Assembly: GCA_030141605.1 (NCBI GenBank)
Contig: JAQGDQ010000841.1
Span: 12,501-76,500 of the forward strand
Origin: Tubiluchus corallicola
Lineage: Eukaryota > Priapulida > Priapulimorpha > Priapulimorphida > Tubiluchidae
DNA length: 64,000 nt
Direction: 5' to 3'
Under the pieces are notes generated by a model that saw nothing but the letters and a program-made list of their open reading frames with translations, was not told where the DNA came from and did not search any database. The first letter of the stretch is position 1. Each line of letters opens with the position of its first letter. The position numbers and the translations under genes are program-made. Below, piece by piece: positions 1-13,001 of the stretch.

Positions 1-29
1 CGTGTTATTTTGGTTACCTCTGGTACCTG

Positions 30-293
30 AATGAATGAATGAATGAATAAATAAATAAATGAAGGAATGAAGGAATCGATGAACGAATAAATAAAAGAAT
101 AAATAAATAAACGAACAAGTGAATGAATGAATGAATGAATAAATGAATGAATGAATGAATGAATGAATGAATGAATGAATGAATGAATGAATGAATGAAT
201 GAATGAATGAATGAATGAATGAATGAATGAATGAATGAATGAATGAATGAATGAATGAATGAATGAATGAATGAATGAATGAATGAATGAATG

Positions 294-348
<55 letters not shown>

Positions 349-636
349 GAATGAATCAATGAATGAATGAATAAATGAACGAACGAATGAATGAAGGAAG
401 GAAGGAAACAATGAACGAATAAATAAATAAATGAATAAATAAATAAATAAATAAATGAATGAAAGAATGTACGAACGAACGAACAAATAAATAAATAAAT
501 GGATGAATGAATGAATGAATGAATGAATGAATGAATGAATGAATGAATGAATGAATGAATGAATGAATGAATGAATGAATGAATGAACGAACGAACAAAC
601 GAACGAATGAATGAATGATAGAGCAAACCTAACCAA
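30..636. repeat. (GAAT)n tetranucleotide microsatellite
   Basis: Nearly uninterrupted GAAT repeats with AATC, AAAT and GAAC variants cover about 600 bp. The long open frames on the minus strand (Ser-Phe-Ile-His repeats) are a by-product of the 4-bp period, which leaves all three frames free of stops; they are not genes. Confidence 0.95.
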
Positions 637-939
637 TAAATTCTTTCATTCAAGCTAAATCAATCAGTCAAATCAAACACCAATCAAGTCAAAAAATAAT
701 TTTGCTTAAAAATATGCTAATTAAGTAAAAACCAAAAACAACAGAAGTTCAGTCGGAGGAATAACAACCCTCCAGAGGTCGCTTCAGCAACCGTCTGCAA
801 TAAATCATGCGTTTGTTGAGGCAATAAAACCAAATTTGAATAACAATGCGTAGATGGTTTTAAATGGATTTCCGCTCTTGCTGTGTGCATGGTGCAAAGA
901 GCTGTAAACTGATTTAATGTTTATAAACAAAATCTGTAG

Positions 940-1535
940 GGGATTTTTACGAGCAGACAGAAAAGTGGCTTGCTGAGCATTAGTTAAGGAACGCTGAACC
1001 TGGTTATAGAAAATGTAAGGTTTTACGAGCAGACAGAAAAGTGGCTTGCTGAGCACTAGTTAAGTAACGCTGTACCTGGTTATAGAAAATGTAAGGTTTT
1101 ACGAGCAATCAGAGAAGTGGCTTGCTGAGCATCAGTTAAGTAACGCTGAACCTGGTTATAGAAAATGTAAGGTTTTTACGAGCAGTCAGAAAAGTGGCTT
1201 GCTGAGCATCAGTTAAGTAGCGCTGAACCTGGTTATAGAAAACGTAAAGTTTTACGAGCAGTCAGAAAAGCGGCTTGCTGAGCATCAGTTAAGTAACGCT
1301 GAACCTGGTTATAGAAAATGTTAGGTTTTACGAACAGTCAGAAAAGCGGCTTGCTGAGCATCAGTTAAGTAGCGCTGAACCTGGTCATGGAAAACGTAAG
1401 GTTTTACGAGCAGTCAGAAAAGCGGCTTGCTGAGCATCAGTTAAGTAACGCTGAGCCTGGTCATAGAAAACGCAAGGTTTTACGAGCAGTCAGAAAAGCA
1501 GCTTGCTGAGCACTAGTTAAGTAGCACTGAACCTG
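940..1535. repeat. 76-bp minisatellite, about 8 units
   Basis: Units contain TTTTACGAGCAGTCAGAAAA, then CTTGCTGAGCATCAGTTAAG and GCTGAACCTGGTTATAGAAA. Units differ by a few substitutions, and the last one decays near 1535. No coding function is apparent. Confidence 0.93.
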
Positions 1536-1544
1536 TGGACCAGG

Positions 1545-1670
1545 CGTCAATGTAGAGAATTCTTAAGAGGAGGCACAAAATGGCGTATTTTGGGCATTAG
1601 TTAAACATTGCTGGACCTGGATAGTAAATAAATAAATTACTGTGGGTAAACCACATATTCCTTGAGAGAG

Positions 1671-1708
<38 letters not shown>

Positions 1709-2475
1709 GTTTTCGCAGTATGTTGAATGATTTTAAAGAATTACCCTACAAAATGAACTAGGTTCTTTTGGCCTAAATTATGACCTTTAGGGACCCCTAG
1801 ACTAATGAAATTATGGGTACCCCTGAAACAGACCCGCCCGCTAACTCGACGCACACTTCTTGAATATTTGTGACTTGTGATATGCTTTAGCAAGATTAAC
1901 ATAGCTTGAAGTAAACTTAAATTCTTTAAATAAACTAGAATATCTATGTTCTATGTTTACATCGAATATTTATATTAACAAATCTCTTGCTTGTCTATAT
2001 AACTATTCTTTAAAAAATACCGATATTTTGCTATTTATTGCCAAAAAAGCAAATAAAATTAACTATTAGAAAATATTTCAACACAAAGGTGATGAAAAAA
2101 ACGGATTTTTATAACCACTAATCAGTATTATAACAATAAAATTTCAAATATGAATTAATCATTTTGATATCCATACAATTTATGAAACAGTTTAGTAATT
2201 ATATCGTCTAGAAAGTTAAAATCAATAAAAATTTCTAGGATTTAAACATTCCGAAATAAAATTTTAAATCAAACGTGTTATCTAGTTGAAACACTTTGAA
2301 TCAGTGACACAAACTAAACATTCTTTTCCTTTGCTTCCCTTCCTGGAAAGAGTGCAAATAATTTTATCGAATGACAGCAGCTGTGGCACTTTGTCACTTT
2401 CAATACAAATTTCGTCTGTGAAGTTAGTTTTTCTTGAGAGAATAAATATCGAAGTTAGTCAAAGAGAGGCTCCTT
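1545..2475. other. AT-rich spacer, no gene recognised
   Basis: AT-rich single-copy sequence with an (AT)n run at about 1674-1701. A 66-codon frame at 2286-2486 shows no recognisable similarity and runs into the next array. I see no exon with convincing splice sites. Confidence 0.6.
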
Positions 2476-3512
2476 GTCTCAAATGAAAGTCTCAAACAAG
2501 AACCTTTATCACAAATGAAAGTCTCAAACAAGAACCTTTATCACAAATGAAAGTCTCAAACAAAAGCCCTTTATCACAAATGAAGGTCTCAAACAAGAAC
2601 CCTTTATCTCAAATAAAAGTCACAAGCAAGATCTCTTTATCACAAATAAATGGCCTAAAACAAGATCTCTTTATCTAAAATAAAAGTCTCAAACAAGAGC
2701 TCTTTATCTCAAATGAAAGTCTCAAACAAGAGCACTTTATGAGAAATAAAAGTCTCAAACAAGAGCCCTTTACCTCAAATGAAAGTCTCAAACAAAATCC
2801 CTTTATCACAAATGAAAGTCCCAAACAAAAGCCCTTTATCTCAAATGAAAGTCTCAAACAAGAGCCCTTTACCTCAAATGAAAGTCTCAAACAAAAGCCC
2901 TTTACCTCAAATGAAAGTCTCAAACAAGAGCCCTTTATCTCAAATGAAAGTCTCAAACAAGAGCCCTTTACCTCAAATGAAAGTCTCAAACAAGAGCCCT
3001 TTATCTCAAATGAAAGTCTCAAACAAGAGCCCTTTATCTCAAATGAAAGTCTCAAACAAGAGCCCTTTACCTCAAATGAAAGTCTCAAACAAGAGCCCTT
3101 TATCTCAAATGAAAGTCTCAAACAAGAGCCCTTTACCTCAAAAGAAAGTCTCAAACAAGAGCCCTTTATCTCAAATGAAAGTCTCAAACAAGAGCCCTTT
3201 ACCTCAAATGAAAGTCTCAAACAAGAGCCCTTTATCTCAAATGAAAGTCTCAAACAAGAGCCCTTTACCTCAAATGAAAGTCTCAAACAAGAGCCCTTTA
3301 CCTCAAATGAAAGTCTCAAACAAGAGCCCTTTACCTCAAATGAAAGTCTCAAACAAGAGCCCTTTATCTCAAATGAAAGTCTCAAACAAGAGCCCTTTAC
3401 CTCAAATGAAAGTCTCAAACAAGAGCCCTTTATCTCAAATGAAAGTCTCAAACAAGAGCCCTTTATCTCAAATGAAAGTCTCAAACAAGAGCCCTTTATC
3501 ACAAACAAAGGC
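2476..3512. repeat. 33-bp minisatellite, about 31 units
   Basis: The unit is AAATGAAAGTCTCAAACAAG followed by AGCCCTTTATCTC. The array is ragged at the left and very homogeneous from about 2830 on. Because 33 is a multiple of three and the unit lacks stops in several frames, there are long open frames on both strands (2739-3536 plus, 2675-3553 minus). These repetitive peptides have no start context, no splice sites and no family, so I treat them as artefacts. Confidence 0.95.
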
Positions 3513-3514
3513 CC

Positions 3515-3985
3515 CTTAAAATGCTGCTGCAGTTGAAAATAAAAGGAATACACACTATACTGTAAAGAAAAAATACGACTGATTTGTTTTATTTTTATGA
3601 GTTACTAGAATGTCAAGTTTACAAAGAGATGAATCCGTTTTCCAACTTGCTTGTTTTAATTTAAACTTTTCATGTTCAAATAAAAGTTTTATGACTGATA
3701 TTGATGAGGTTTCTTCATAGAGATTATTACAGTCACTAGAAGGGCATAAAAGTTTGATGCTGTCACTTCTATACTGATGCACAGCAAACACAGCAAGGCT
3801 TCTTTTACAAATAAAACGTCTTTGCTTTCGTAATACGGACAGCTCAAACGTTATTTAATTCATTTCCGAAGGACGTCAAGTATGTCCACGCTTGGCTACG
3901 TGAGTACAGAACATGCAGAAGTTACATTCCGAAAAACGTCTCTTCTCTAGCTGTCGTACCGAGGCGTAAATGGTTTGGAATGCTC
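3515..3985. other. Spacer, no gene recognised
   Basis: Single-copy sequence between two arrays. The only open frame (3555-3791 minus, 78 codons) has no recognisable motif. Confidence 0.5.
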
Positions 3986-4442
<457 letters not shown>

Positions 4443-4444
4443 GG

Positions 4445-5370
4445 AAAGAAAGGGCAGAACTAGAACTAGAACTAGATATATTTAAAACACTAGCGTGCTC
4501 CATCAATGATGCCACTTAGCAGTTTTTCAAATTAAAAATACTTTCAATGTTTTTATTCTGCTGCAAACTTTGCTAACCTTCATACTGAGACCCAAGTGTC
4601 GTTTTCTGTCGAAGCCTACATACTTTTCCACATCACTGGGATTCGAACTCTGGCCTTTTGCAAAACTAAGGCTCTTTCCTGTTCGTCTTGTACTTTCTAT
4701 TGACGTCCAAATGCAAAGGAGCTCAACTTTCTCACTACGTTCTCCGTCCTAATCCAAATAGTAATAAACGTTAAGAACTAACAGCCTGGCTTCCCTACAA
4801 AAACCAATGAAACAGCTTCGGCACGTGGAGAGAGAAGCCATAAAATCAGGTGGAGTGAAGCCATAATTCAGGTCGTTAAGCATTGTGAACGTTCTATATC
4901 AACACAATAGCAATGTGGGGAGAAATGTTAGCCAAACAATAATTAATGTTAAACGACGTGGCAGCGAGTTTACGATTATAGGTACTGTGGTGTCACTGCC
5001 ATCGAGTCAACATTGCATTTCGTCTTTCAATAATAAACACAATGATTTGTTTATTATAAAAACTTAATAACAATTTCAAACGTTGGTTATAATAATTTAG
5101 AAAACCTGCTTCGTTGTTTCGAATTTCGAGTTTAAATTTATGAGTAAATTTGCCATTTAAAATACACATAATTGAATTACATTCTGATAATATTAATAAT
5201 ATTAACTTTTAGCATCATCACTATAGATTCACTTGCAAATGCATCACAGTACGATCACACTACAATGAATGCTTTGTTCATGGCGTAGTGATGGCAAAGT
5301 AATCATCATTACTCGTCGTCATCCAGTAGTATCAGTGTTCGGCAGAAACAACAGCAGCACTGACAGCAAA
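4445..5370. other. Spacer, no gene recognised
   Basis: Mixed single-copy sequence. Open frames of about 60 codons at 4570-4752 and 4885-5067 have no recognisable similarity and no supporting splice signals. Confidence 0.5.
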
Positions 5371-5374
5371 AGTG

Positions 5375-5652
5375 TCAATTCAAACCATAACCACCGCCAC
5401 TGCCAGCAATAGTGGCGGCACCAGCAGCAACAACAACAACAGCAGCAGCAATGGCAGCATAATAATGCCAATTTAAGTCAACACCATTACAGCAACAATA
5501 GCTGCTACAACAACAGCAACAGCAGCAAAACCACTACCACCACCATCACCAACAGCAACAGCACCACTGCCAGCAACACCATCACCAACACCACCAACAT
5601 CTTCACCAAGAGCAACAACAACAACAACAGAAATACCACTACCACTACCACT

Positions 5653-5684
<32 letters not shown>

Positions 5685-5837
5685 CAGCAGCAGCAGCAGC
5701 AACAACAACTATAACAACAACAACAGCAGCAGCAGCAGCAACAACAACTATAACAACAACAACAACAGCAGCAGCAGCAGCAGCAACAACAACAACAGCA
5801 ACAACAACAGAAATACCACTACCACCACCACCAACAA

Positions 5838-5868
<31 letters not shown>

Positions 5869-5952
5869 AACAGCAACAGAAATACCTCTACCACTACCAC
5901 CACCACCAACTACAACAACAGCAGCAGCAACAACAACAACAGCAACACCACC

Positions 5953-5983
<31 letters not shown>

Positions 5984-6131
5984 GCAACAAAAACAACAAC
6001 AGCAGCAGCAGCAGCAACAACAGCAACAACAACAACAACACAGCAACCACCAAAACCTGCAGCAGCAACAACAACAACAGCAACACCAACAACAACAACA
6101 GCAGCAACAACAACAGCAACAACAACAGCAA

Positions 6132-6162
<31 letters not shown>

Positions 6163-6174
6163 AGCAACACCACC

Positions 6175-6234
<60 letters not shown>

Positions 6235-6296
6235 AACAACAGCAACAACAACAACAGCAACACAACAACCACCAAAACCTGCAGCAGCAACAGTTA
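5375..6296. repeat. (CAA/CAG/CAC)n trinucleotide tract
   Basis: About 900 bp of interrupted CAA, CAG and CCA triplets. Minus-strand frames read as homopolymeric Val, Leu, Cys or Ala runs and are not credible proteins. A larger internal segment recurs (CAACAACCACCAAAACCTGC at about 6043 and 6264), so segmental duplication has acted on top of triplet slippage. Confidence 0.93.
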
Positions 6297-6299
6297 TAA

Positions 6300-8548
6300 C
6301 ACTGTCGATGGTAGAGCAGTAAATCATAAAGAGCTAGAGCTGTAGAACTGTTAAATTATCTTCATTATCACCACAATATGTTTTCAGCATAACAACCTCA
6401 ACCAAAGACATCATCGCAATTTCACGTGTTGTTTATAGTAACCAGTCATTAGATGCCCAATTTTCATCATTGCAATAATAGTGACATTAGTCATTCTATT
6501 CTGATGATTAGATTACGTAATTAAATATGTATCAGTAAATTGTAGTAGTAGTACAGTGAGCATATTCAGTCATTCTGATGAAATCCTCATATGTTTGAGA
6601 AGTTTTTGTAATTGTAATATTGCAGGTGGCAGACCAGCAGCTAGTGGGAAAACCAAAGCGGGTGAGCAAGCATTGTAAAAAACGTTTCATTAGCTATATG
6701 GGTCCAGTCCTACGGAACAGAGTAAGCCCCAATTCAAAATGTAGTCACTCTCGTCCAAATCTTAAAAAAACCATTAGAAAAGAAATGTTTCAAAAGTACT
6801 GAAAGTAACACAACTTGATAATTGTAATCACTTGCATTCCTTTCCACGGTAATCTTAACAAAACATGTCAGGTCACTGAACACTTTATAATCATGATCAT
6901 ATAATCATTTCATCTTTCATTCACTACTCTTCCCACATGCATGTATATATTATCATTATCTCAGTTATTAATCATTTCTTTAAGATTTCCACGTACTGTT
7001 TGGCCTGTCAAGCTGTGCTTTTAGGCTCAAACTGTATGCATCAAATTATCGTGTAATGTAATTTGCACATGTATATGGCAACTACTAAAGACTCTTTATT
7101 TGTATTATCTGGACTATATTGTATTTGTATTTATATTTAGTTTACTCGATAATTATCTGTATTTTAGTGATAATTGTAAGATGCAGTGTGGAAATGAAAA
7201 AAACTCTTGAAACTCTTGAAGAAATTATCTCTGTTTACTTGAATTTTAGCCTCTATTTAACTCTGTAAACAGAGACAAACATTTTACAAAATGTATTATC
7301 ATAATCAACTTGCTTGAAAACACAGTAAAGTCGATATCCCGATACATTAAGCCATGATCCGTGAGATCGTATTGAAAAAAAGTGGCAAGCAAAACAATAG
7401 GTTCAGCCAAAGAGAAAGAAAAGAAAAATGAAAACAGGGCATAATAAAAAGTAAATTAGAAATGCTTCCCAAAGTGACGGCTCCAAGATAAACTAAAATT
7501 TAAAGAATGAAAGATAAAACTTTAATTTAAGTTTTTGCGACAACTTTAACAGCCACATAAGTAATAAATTATACCTACGTCCTACATAAAGTACCTAAAT
7601 TACATAAATTATGGTATACCTAAGTCCTAAAGTTATCTAACTTTCATAATATAATTTTTTATATAATAACATTAACTTACCCATAATCTAGGAGAAGTCA
7701 TGCTAAGTTTAAAAGACGTCTTGCGCACGCATTGTTGTCCTATAAACAGACTAATGCTATAAACTTCAGTCGTCTCTGCCCATGTCTACTCTTCAGCGGT
7801 CACTCGTGGTTCTTTTATTCCGAAGAACAATACACAACACACGAACACAACGCTTTCCGGCTGTTGCAGACAACTAGTGATGAAGCCAGAGTTACAACTG
7901 AAGTGATAAACACGTGGCTTCCACTATTGGCTGGCTGCTATACTGCTAACCAACGCTGATCTTCGCCATTAAACTTCTGCGCACTCTCTGATTGGTTAAA
8001 GATTGCACATGCACATGATGTTTGCGCGCCATCTATAGGGCAGTTTTAAAAGCAATTGTGAAGTTTCCCAAATTTTCGACTTTGCTGACCATGAAAGCAT
8101 CATTTTTAAACAGACCTTAGCCTATATTATTATAGTCTTTCTTTTTTTGCTTCTGCTTCTGTTTATTTTTCTCCTTACTTTTCTTCACCACTGCCACAAC
8201 CACATCTACTTTTCATTATCACCAACAACATCGACAGCAACAACAAACAACAACAACAACAACATATTTTCTACAGCTGCGTCGAACGCCTTCAACAACT
8301 TTATAATTTTTAGGTATTTTTCCGTTTTTAACAGTTGCAAAATGATTCCCTAAGCTGGCACAGGGCCACAAAAATTACAGCAATTTACTGACTGTTTATT
8401 TAGTAAAGAAAAAGTTATAATTAGTGAACACGAACAGCATATTGAATAAATACTCAAAGTAATTTCACCTGGTGACAAAATGTGGGAATCACAAATAACT
8501 TGTAAACTAGCAAAAACAAGACTATGCTGTTGGATTTGAGAAACCTGG
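6300..8548. other. AT-rich intergenic DNA, no gene recognised
   Basis: No coding exon recognised. The stretch at about 7000-7215 ends in an A-rich, repetitive tail typical of a LINE 3' end, but I cannot classify it. The 75-codon frame at 7732-7959 has no recognisable domain. A motif GCGCCATCTATAGGG near 8025 resembles the reverse complement of a CTCF core. A short CAA run lies near 8240-8265. This is downstream of the rolling stone-like gene. Confidence 0.45.
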
Positions 8549-8551
8549 TTG

Positions 8552-8557
8552 TTTATT
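8552..8557 (-). terminator. Candidate poly(A) signal of the rolling stone-like gene
   Basis: TTTATT on the plus strand is AATAAA on the minus strand, about 75 bp after the stop codon at 8633. A second AATAAA lies near 8395-8400. Inferred from position and sequence only. Confidence 0.5.
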
Positions 8558-8632
8558 TCACAAACAATGACTGCGCATTTAAAGTAAACAATAGCATTAG
8601 CGTATAATATATCCATTATATCTGTTGTTAGT

Positions 8633-9316
8633 TCAGTTAATCGCTCGCTGAACAAACAAAACGGCGGTCAAAAATAAGGAAACATAAATCATTACTCGAG
8701 TAAAATGAGCATGGGCAAATGAACGTCGTATCTTCTGAACGCATTTCTTTCTCAGCCAATCTCGCAGGTTCACAAGAGCGTACACGCCGGAAAACGTTAC
8801 GGGAGTCGTTACCGTCACCACCATGATACAGCTCTTGAGAAAGGCCAGGCTTTTCCCTCCACCCGCTGTCCAACACGCCTCGCCCAAGATGCAGAGGAGA
8901 AGGGTGCACAAAATTGGATGCCACACGTGGGATAATCTACATGGTATGGCTGTGATGAATATTTCTAAAAGAACAATGACACAATAGATGATTCTAATAG
9001 TGAATGCGTCTGCAAAAAGAAATGACGTCGACATGGTGACGTTGAACGTGGTCCATTGGAGCTTGTGGTACCATCGAGCAGGTTTGTCATTTGGGTTCTT
9101 GTTCCGGCACTCTACTATAGATATCACTAGTGCAGTTCCCATGTAGAATACGAGTAGAATTGAGCCATGAATCGCCGGGTCGTATAATACTACCAAGGGA
9201 TCCTCGAAACTAGTTGCATTCCAATGTTTTCTTAGGAAAGTCTTGATACCGCAAAACACGCAGACCAGAAACTGCAGTAAGCGGAAGAAAATGTAAACTG
9301 CAGGTGAGAGTGGCCA
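8633..9316 (-). CDS. Rolling stone-like multipass membrane protein, last coding exon
   Basis: This exon starts directly after a TTTTTTCAG acceptor and encodes about 227 residues to a TGA stop. It begins Trp-Pro-Leu-Ser-Pro and continues through an open region upstream of the first in-frame GTG. Rolling stone proteins are multipass membrane proteins first known from Drosophila myoblast fusion; most family members have unknown biochemical function. The match is recognised from the family pattern: a Tyr-His-Lys-Leu-Gln-Trp segment, an Ile-Pro-Cys-Arg-Leu-Ser-His-Val-Trp-His-Pro segment, then hydrophobic residues ending Trp-Thr-Ala-Gly-Gly. Five or so hydrophobic membrane segments are visible. 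Joined in phase 0 to the 50-codon exon at 12049-11900 it gives about 277 residues, close to the family's usual length. The family call is from memory, without alignment. Confidence 0.8.
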   Translation of the reverse strand, partial: WPLSPAVYIFFRLLQFLVCVFCGIKTFLRKHWNATSFEDPLVVLYDPAIHGSILLVFYMGTALVISIVECRNKNPNDKPARWYHKLQWTTFNVTMSTSFLFADAFTIRIIYCVIVLLEIFITAIPCRLSHVWHPILCTLLLCILGEACWTAGGGKSLAFLKSCIMVVTVTTPVTFSGVYALVNLRDWLRKKCVQKIRRSFAHAHFTRVMIYVSLFLTAVLFVQRAIN

Positions 9317-9490
9317 CTGAAAAAATTAGAAAAAAAATGAAAGTATAATGGTTGTAGTTTAGTTTATACTTATTTGGAAATAATCATTTGTTTAAAAAAT
9401 AGACATAATTGAGAATATTGAGCATTAGTTTATTTTGTTTTGTTTGTTTGTTTATACATTTGTTTGTTTGTTTGTTTCCTCGTATGTGGA

Positions 9491-9905
9491 TTGGCGGATG
9501 TAGGGGGTGGGCCCAAGGGGCCTGGGCCCTCCCTTTCATAGTAACAGTTACAACACACCAAATTAAAATTTTCTCTGAATTAAAACATCAGAACGATTGG
9601 CTAAATTCTAAAGGTGCCTTATATCAGTAAAAATCATATATCACAAGAAAACAGATGAAAGTTATATACATTGTGTTTGCTGTATAGTGTATATCAATAA
9701 ATTGGTACGTAATTTTGAGCCAAAAGTTATGTGAAACCTGTTCTAAACTAGAGAACTTCCTCGAGGAAATGGCTTCTGTAAGGCTAAAATGTAATAAAAT
9801 GTATCGTTGTCCGGGTGGACCTCGCTTGTTAGCTTACACCGCCCACAGACCTCCTAACTGATTTTCTGTTGGGCCCAGCTTTGTTCTAAACCTGTATCCG
9901 CCCCT
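9491..9905. mobile_element. Probable hAT-like MITE inside the rolling stone-like intron
   Basis: The left end reads GGCGGATGTAGGGG and the right end, reverse-complemented, reads GGGGCGGATACAGG; GGGCCC occurs just inside both. This is a short (about 415 bp) non-autonomous element with imperfect terminal inverted repeats. It sits within a TTTG-rich microsatellite, so a target-site duplication cannot be read with confidence. The frame at 9409-9630 is not a gene. Confidence 0.55.
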
Positions 9906-11899
9906 TATGTATGTACGTTTATTTGTTTGTATGTTTGTTTGCTTCTAATTATCAATTAGGCCTAGAACATATAGACCTACATCTTTTCTTCCGATGTGTC
10001 GTTTCGTTGTAATTGCATGTCTAGACTTGTGACTGGGAAGCCAAAGTTTAACAAGAAAAAAATCACCAGCACCCACTTATACAGCAACATTATTTATTTC
10101 AACAACTGACGTTTCAAACATCAACTCTAATGCAATACTAGCTGTGTCGTAGTGGGCATTTATTTTTTCCATTTGCAGTTTCATAATTGCAAAATTCATA
10201 AATTGTTATTATTCTTCTGTATCGTAACTGTATCTTTCATTCTTACAGGTTCTTTCTCTAATTCTGTGATTATAACATCATCTTTAAAATGTTTCAAACT
10301 TCAGATGTTGAGATATATCATGTTACCATACAAGGAGATGCTAATGATTTCTTTTCTTGTTCAATTGTCTGTCTTTAATGCCCAATAAGTCTTAAATCAT
10401 GGAAAATCTGGGTGTCGTTTCAGATTACTAAATGTTAATTAAACCAGACACCTACGTGGAAAGTTATTACAAAACGAAAACATGTTGTCCTAGTACTACT
10501 TTATCCGTGCACTTATATTGTAAGATTAATTTTTATCAATTGTTTACAGATCCAGTAGAATGTTTTGTGATATATAAATTTCTACTGAAACACGCATAAA
10601 ATTCTATTGACGGCCATTTTGGTGTCATCATATCTGATGATACAGCCATGTGAGCTATACGCACCTCCCTTGAAGGAAACGCCAAGCTTTCTAGGAAGTT
10701 AGGCTTATTTCAAAATGTTCGTGAAAAATGTTAAAAGGATTTAGTAATAAAACTGCAATAAGCGCCTCGTGCAATTAGTAAAATCACTTTAAAGTCTCGA
10801 TCACTTCATGCTTGGGCGCTCCCATTTTCAAAACCCATTTCTCTTCCAATCACGTTATTCGTTCTGAAGAAAAGTAGCGCACTGTTGATCTTCACCAAAA
10901 GTATCATAAGTTTTCACAAAAAAATAAGCAAGTGAAAGGCAGCAGGCTTGAAATTTTTGTTTTACACAAAAATTTTTTACAAATTTCTTTGTTATATTTT
11001 CCCAATTTTAAGTGATAACAGTAAAATAAACCCAACATTCTGAGTGACTAATTCGTTACTTTAACCGCCAGAAATGCCATTAATTTTTGTATGTCTACTT
11101 CTGGGCTATACCCAACTGGTACAATAACCCAAACTGACTCCTTTTTTACAGTAACAATCTTGCAAAAGAATTCCTTTAATAACAACAATTTCGTTTAGGA
11201 CATGGTCCAGGTATGCCACCTTAAGTAACTCAATATTTATTTACTAGGTGTTCCCGATTATTATTACCCGTGGGTTATTACGATAAATATGCATGCTCGG
11301 TCGAAGAACCAGCGGTACCATTTTTTAACTCTTTAGTATGACTCGGTCGGAAGTTGAACCCACGACCTCTAAAGTGGTAAGAACTACACCGTTGAACAAC
11401 TCCATTAAATTAGACAATGGGAATTAAAGCCAATAGCCTCCACATAGTTGATTTGTTAGGCTGTGTTTGCTATAGTTGGCTTGGCCGATACAGTAATTTT
11501 AATTTAATTTAATTTATTAACACTCGATTAAAATTTATGGTGTAGATACACATAACAATACAACACTGTATATAAAAACTTAGTAAAAATACATTAAAAT
11601 AAAAAGGCTTTTTGAGTATTACTAAATTTTGATATGTTATGAAAATTTAATATTGTTGGGAAGAATTCTCTCTGCTTGCCCTTTAATCTAAGGCTACACT
11701 TATTTAGATTTTTCTGCAAAACTTGGCTTCTTGATAAACATTTAGCAGGTCAGCCAACCAGAATTAAGCACGTTTTAGCCGACTTTTGGAAGCAAAGAAA
11801 TCACCACCTCTTTTGCTTTTTTGTAGAGTTGAATTTTGAATAAAAGAATTACTTCAAAGCAATCAAGCAATCATGAATTACAATAATCATACATCTTAC
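9906..11899. other. Intron of the rolling stone-like gene
   Basis: Non-coding between the two recognised exons. It holds a minus-oriented fragment (about 10665-10890) of the TTAA-flanked element seen complete at 35304-35857. A tRNA-like stretch on the minus strand (about 11330-11405) carries a B-box-like GTGGGTTCAACTTCCGACC and may be a SINE head. The frame at 10152-10388 has no recognisable similarity. Confidence 0.6.
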
Positions 11900-12049
11900 C
11901 GCGCTCTGTCCAAATGCTATTTGACTGGGATAGTTTAGATCAATAGTATTGCAGTCACATTTCAAGCAAGAACCATGACGGTTCCACCAGTAGGCTTGTC
12001 TAGCATACTTTCTGGGCATACTGAGTGTTTTGAAGCGAATTTCATTTTC
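11900..12049 (-). CDS. Rolling stone-like protein, upstream coding exon
   Basis: Read on the minus strand this is exactly 50 codons, bounded by a TTTCATTTAG acceptor and a GTAAGATG donor. It encodes Glu-Asn-Glu-Ile-Arg-Phe-Lys-Thr and ends Ser-Gln-Ile-Ala-Phe-Gly-Gln-Ser-Ala. The next exon continues Trp-Pro-Leu-Ser-Pro, matching the short region before the first membrane segment of rolling stone proteins. It contains a Cys-x-x-Cys-x-Cys cluster. The start codon must be in a further upstream exon that I could not locate; an out-of-frame ATG near the acceptor is not used in this phase. The 2.6 kb intron and matching phase support a real gene rather than a chance frame. Confidence 0.7.
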
Positions 12050-12783
12050 CTAAATGAAAATGATAGTCCATCGTGGAATTTAGCAAGGATTTTGTTTGGT
12101 GAGCAATACTGCAAAATTCCTTACACTTCGACCATTGTTTTTCGTTGATCAACGTACGCTCTTTGGCGTCCCTACTGATACAAAGAAACTTCCTCTGCTC
12201 AGGCTTTGATGAAAGACGGAAGAAACAGACTAGCAGAATTACCATTAGAAACCACAAACAATGACGTCATCTATTGTGCATGTAGTAATAATAGTAGTGG
12301 TACAGTACAGTAGTAATAGTTTATTGATAACCAAACTAATATTTGCATGTTTATCAGGGATAGCAGAATTGAAACATTACATACTTTTCTACTTTTCAGA
12401 AAACAGCAACATTATACAAAGGTTAAAAAAGTTCACAATAACAAATTTTCATTCAGTTTCAGCAAAAAAAACATGATAACTAAGCTGTGCTTACAGAATT
12501 GAAACACTTCATTATAGTAATTGCAGAAATTAGTGTCTTTTCTTATTCATAGGCTTTTCAAATATTGAAACAGATCTCAAATTCAAAATTGCTAATCATA
12601 ATTGACGTTAAGGACGTAAAGTCTACACTGTTGAATCTTCTAGTTTCAGGTGTTAAATGACAGCCTATCAAAACGTGATTTTCAGTTTAGGTTTCTCCAC
12701 AATTGCAGAGTCTCTGTCTTCTATCTACGTAGCGCCATCTATCGGTTTCAACTTTCAAATAGTGCGCCCCATATCATCATAGC
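12050..12783. other. AT-rich DNA, no gene recognised
   Basis: Probably upstream intron or promoter region of the rolling stone-like gene. Short frames on both strands (12042-12257, 12261-12476, 12650-12835) lack similarity. AGCGCCATCTATCGG near 12730 resembles an inverted CTCF core. Confidence 0.4.
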
Positions 12784-12909
12784 ATACGCCCGTCACGTCT
12801 ATTGTAGACATTGGACAGGCAGAATTCTAAAATAAAAGAGGTAAACGCAGCAGTAATCCAGCAAGAAACTAGACACTGCTACGCCAGTGGCTTGTCAGCA
12901 CCACTTCCG
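12784..12909 (-). mobile_element. SINE-like element, copy 1
   Basis: Shares ACGCCCGTCACGTCTATTGT, GACATTGG.CAGGCAGAATTC and GGCTTGTCAGCACCA with copies at 44337-44475, 50999-51142 and 56427-56573. Orientation is set by the trinucleotide tail of the cleaner copies. Confidence 0.8.
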
Positions 12910-13001
12910 ATATGATATCGCGTATAGGCAATGCGTTACATTTCAAGTGTTGAACGGGTGCTATTCCTGTGCTTAACAAGCAATTGTTTAAAGCATCACG
13001 G

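Noticed and set aside
2675-3553. Long open frames on both strands (292, 265 and 246 codons)
   Set aside because: They arise from a 33-bp tandem repeat with no stop in several frames; simultaneous openness on both strands and lack of any start or splice context argue against coding.
5473-6327. 284-codon Val/Gly/Ala-rich frame on the minus strand
   Set aside because: Product of an interrupted CAA/CAG tract; overlapping Leu-only and Cys-only frames show it is low-complexity DNA.
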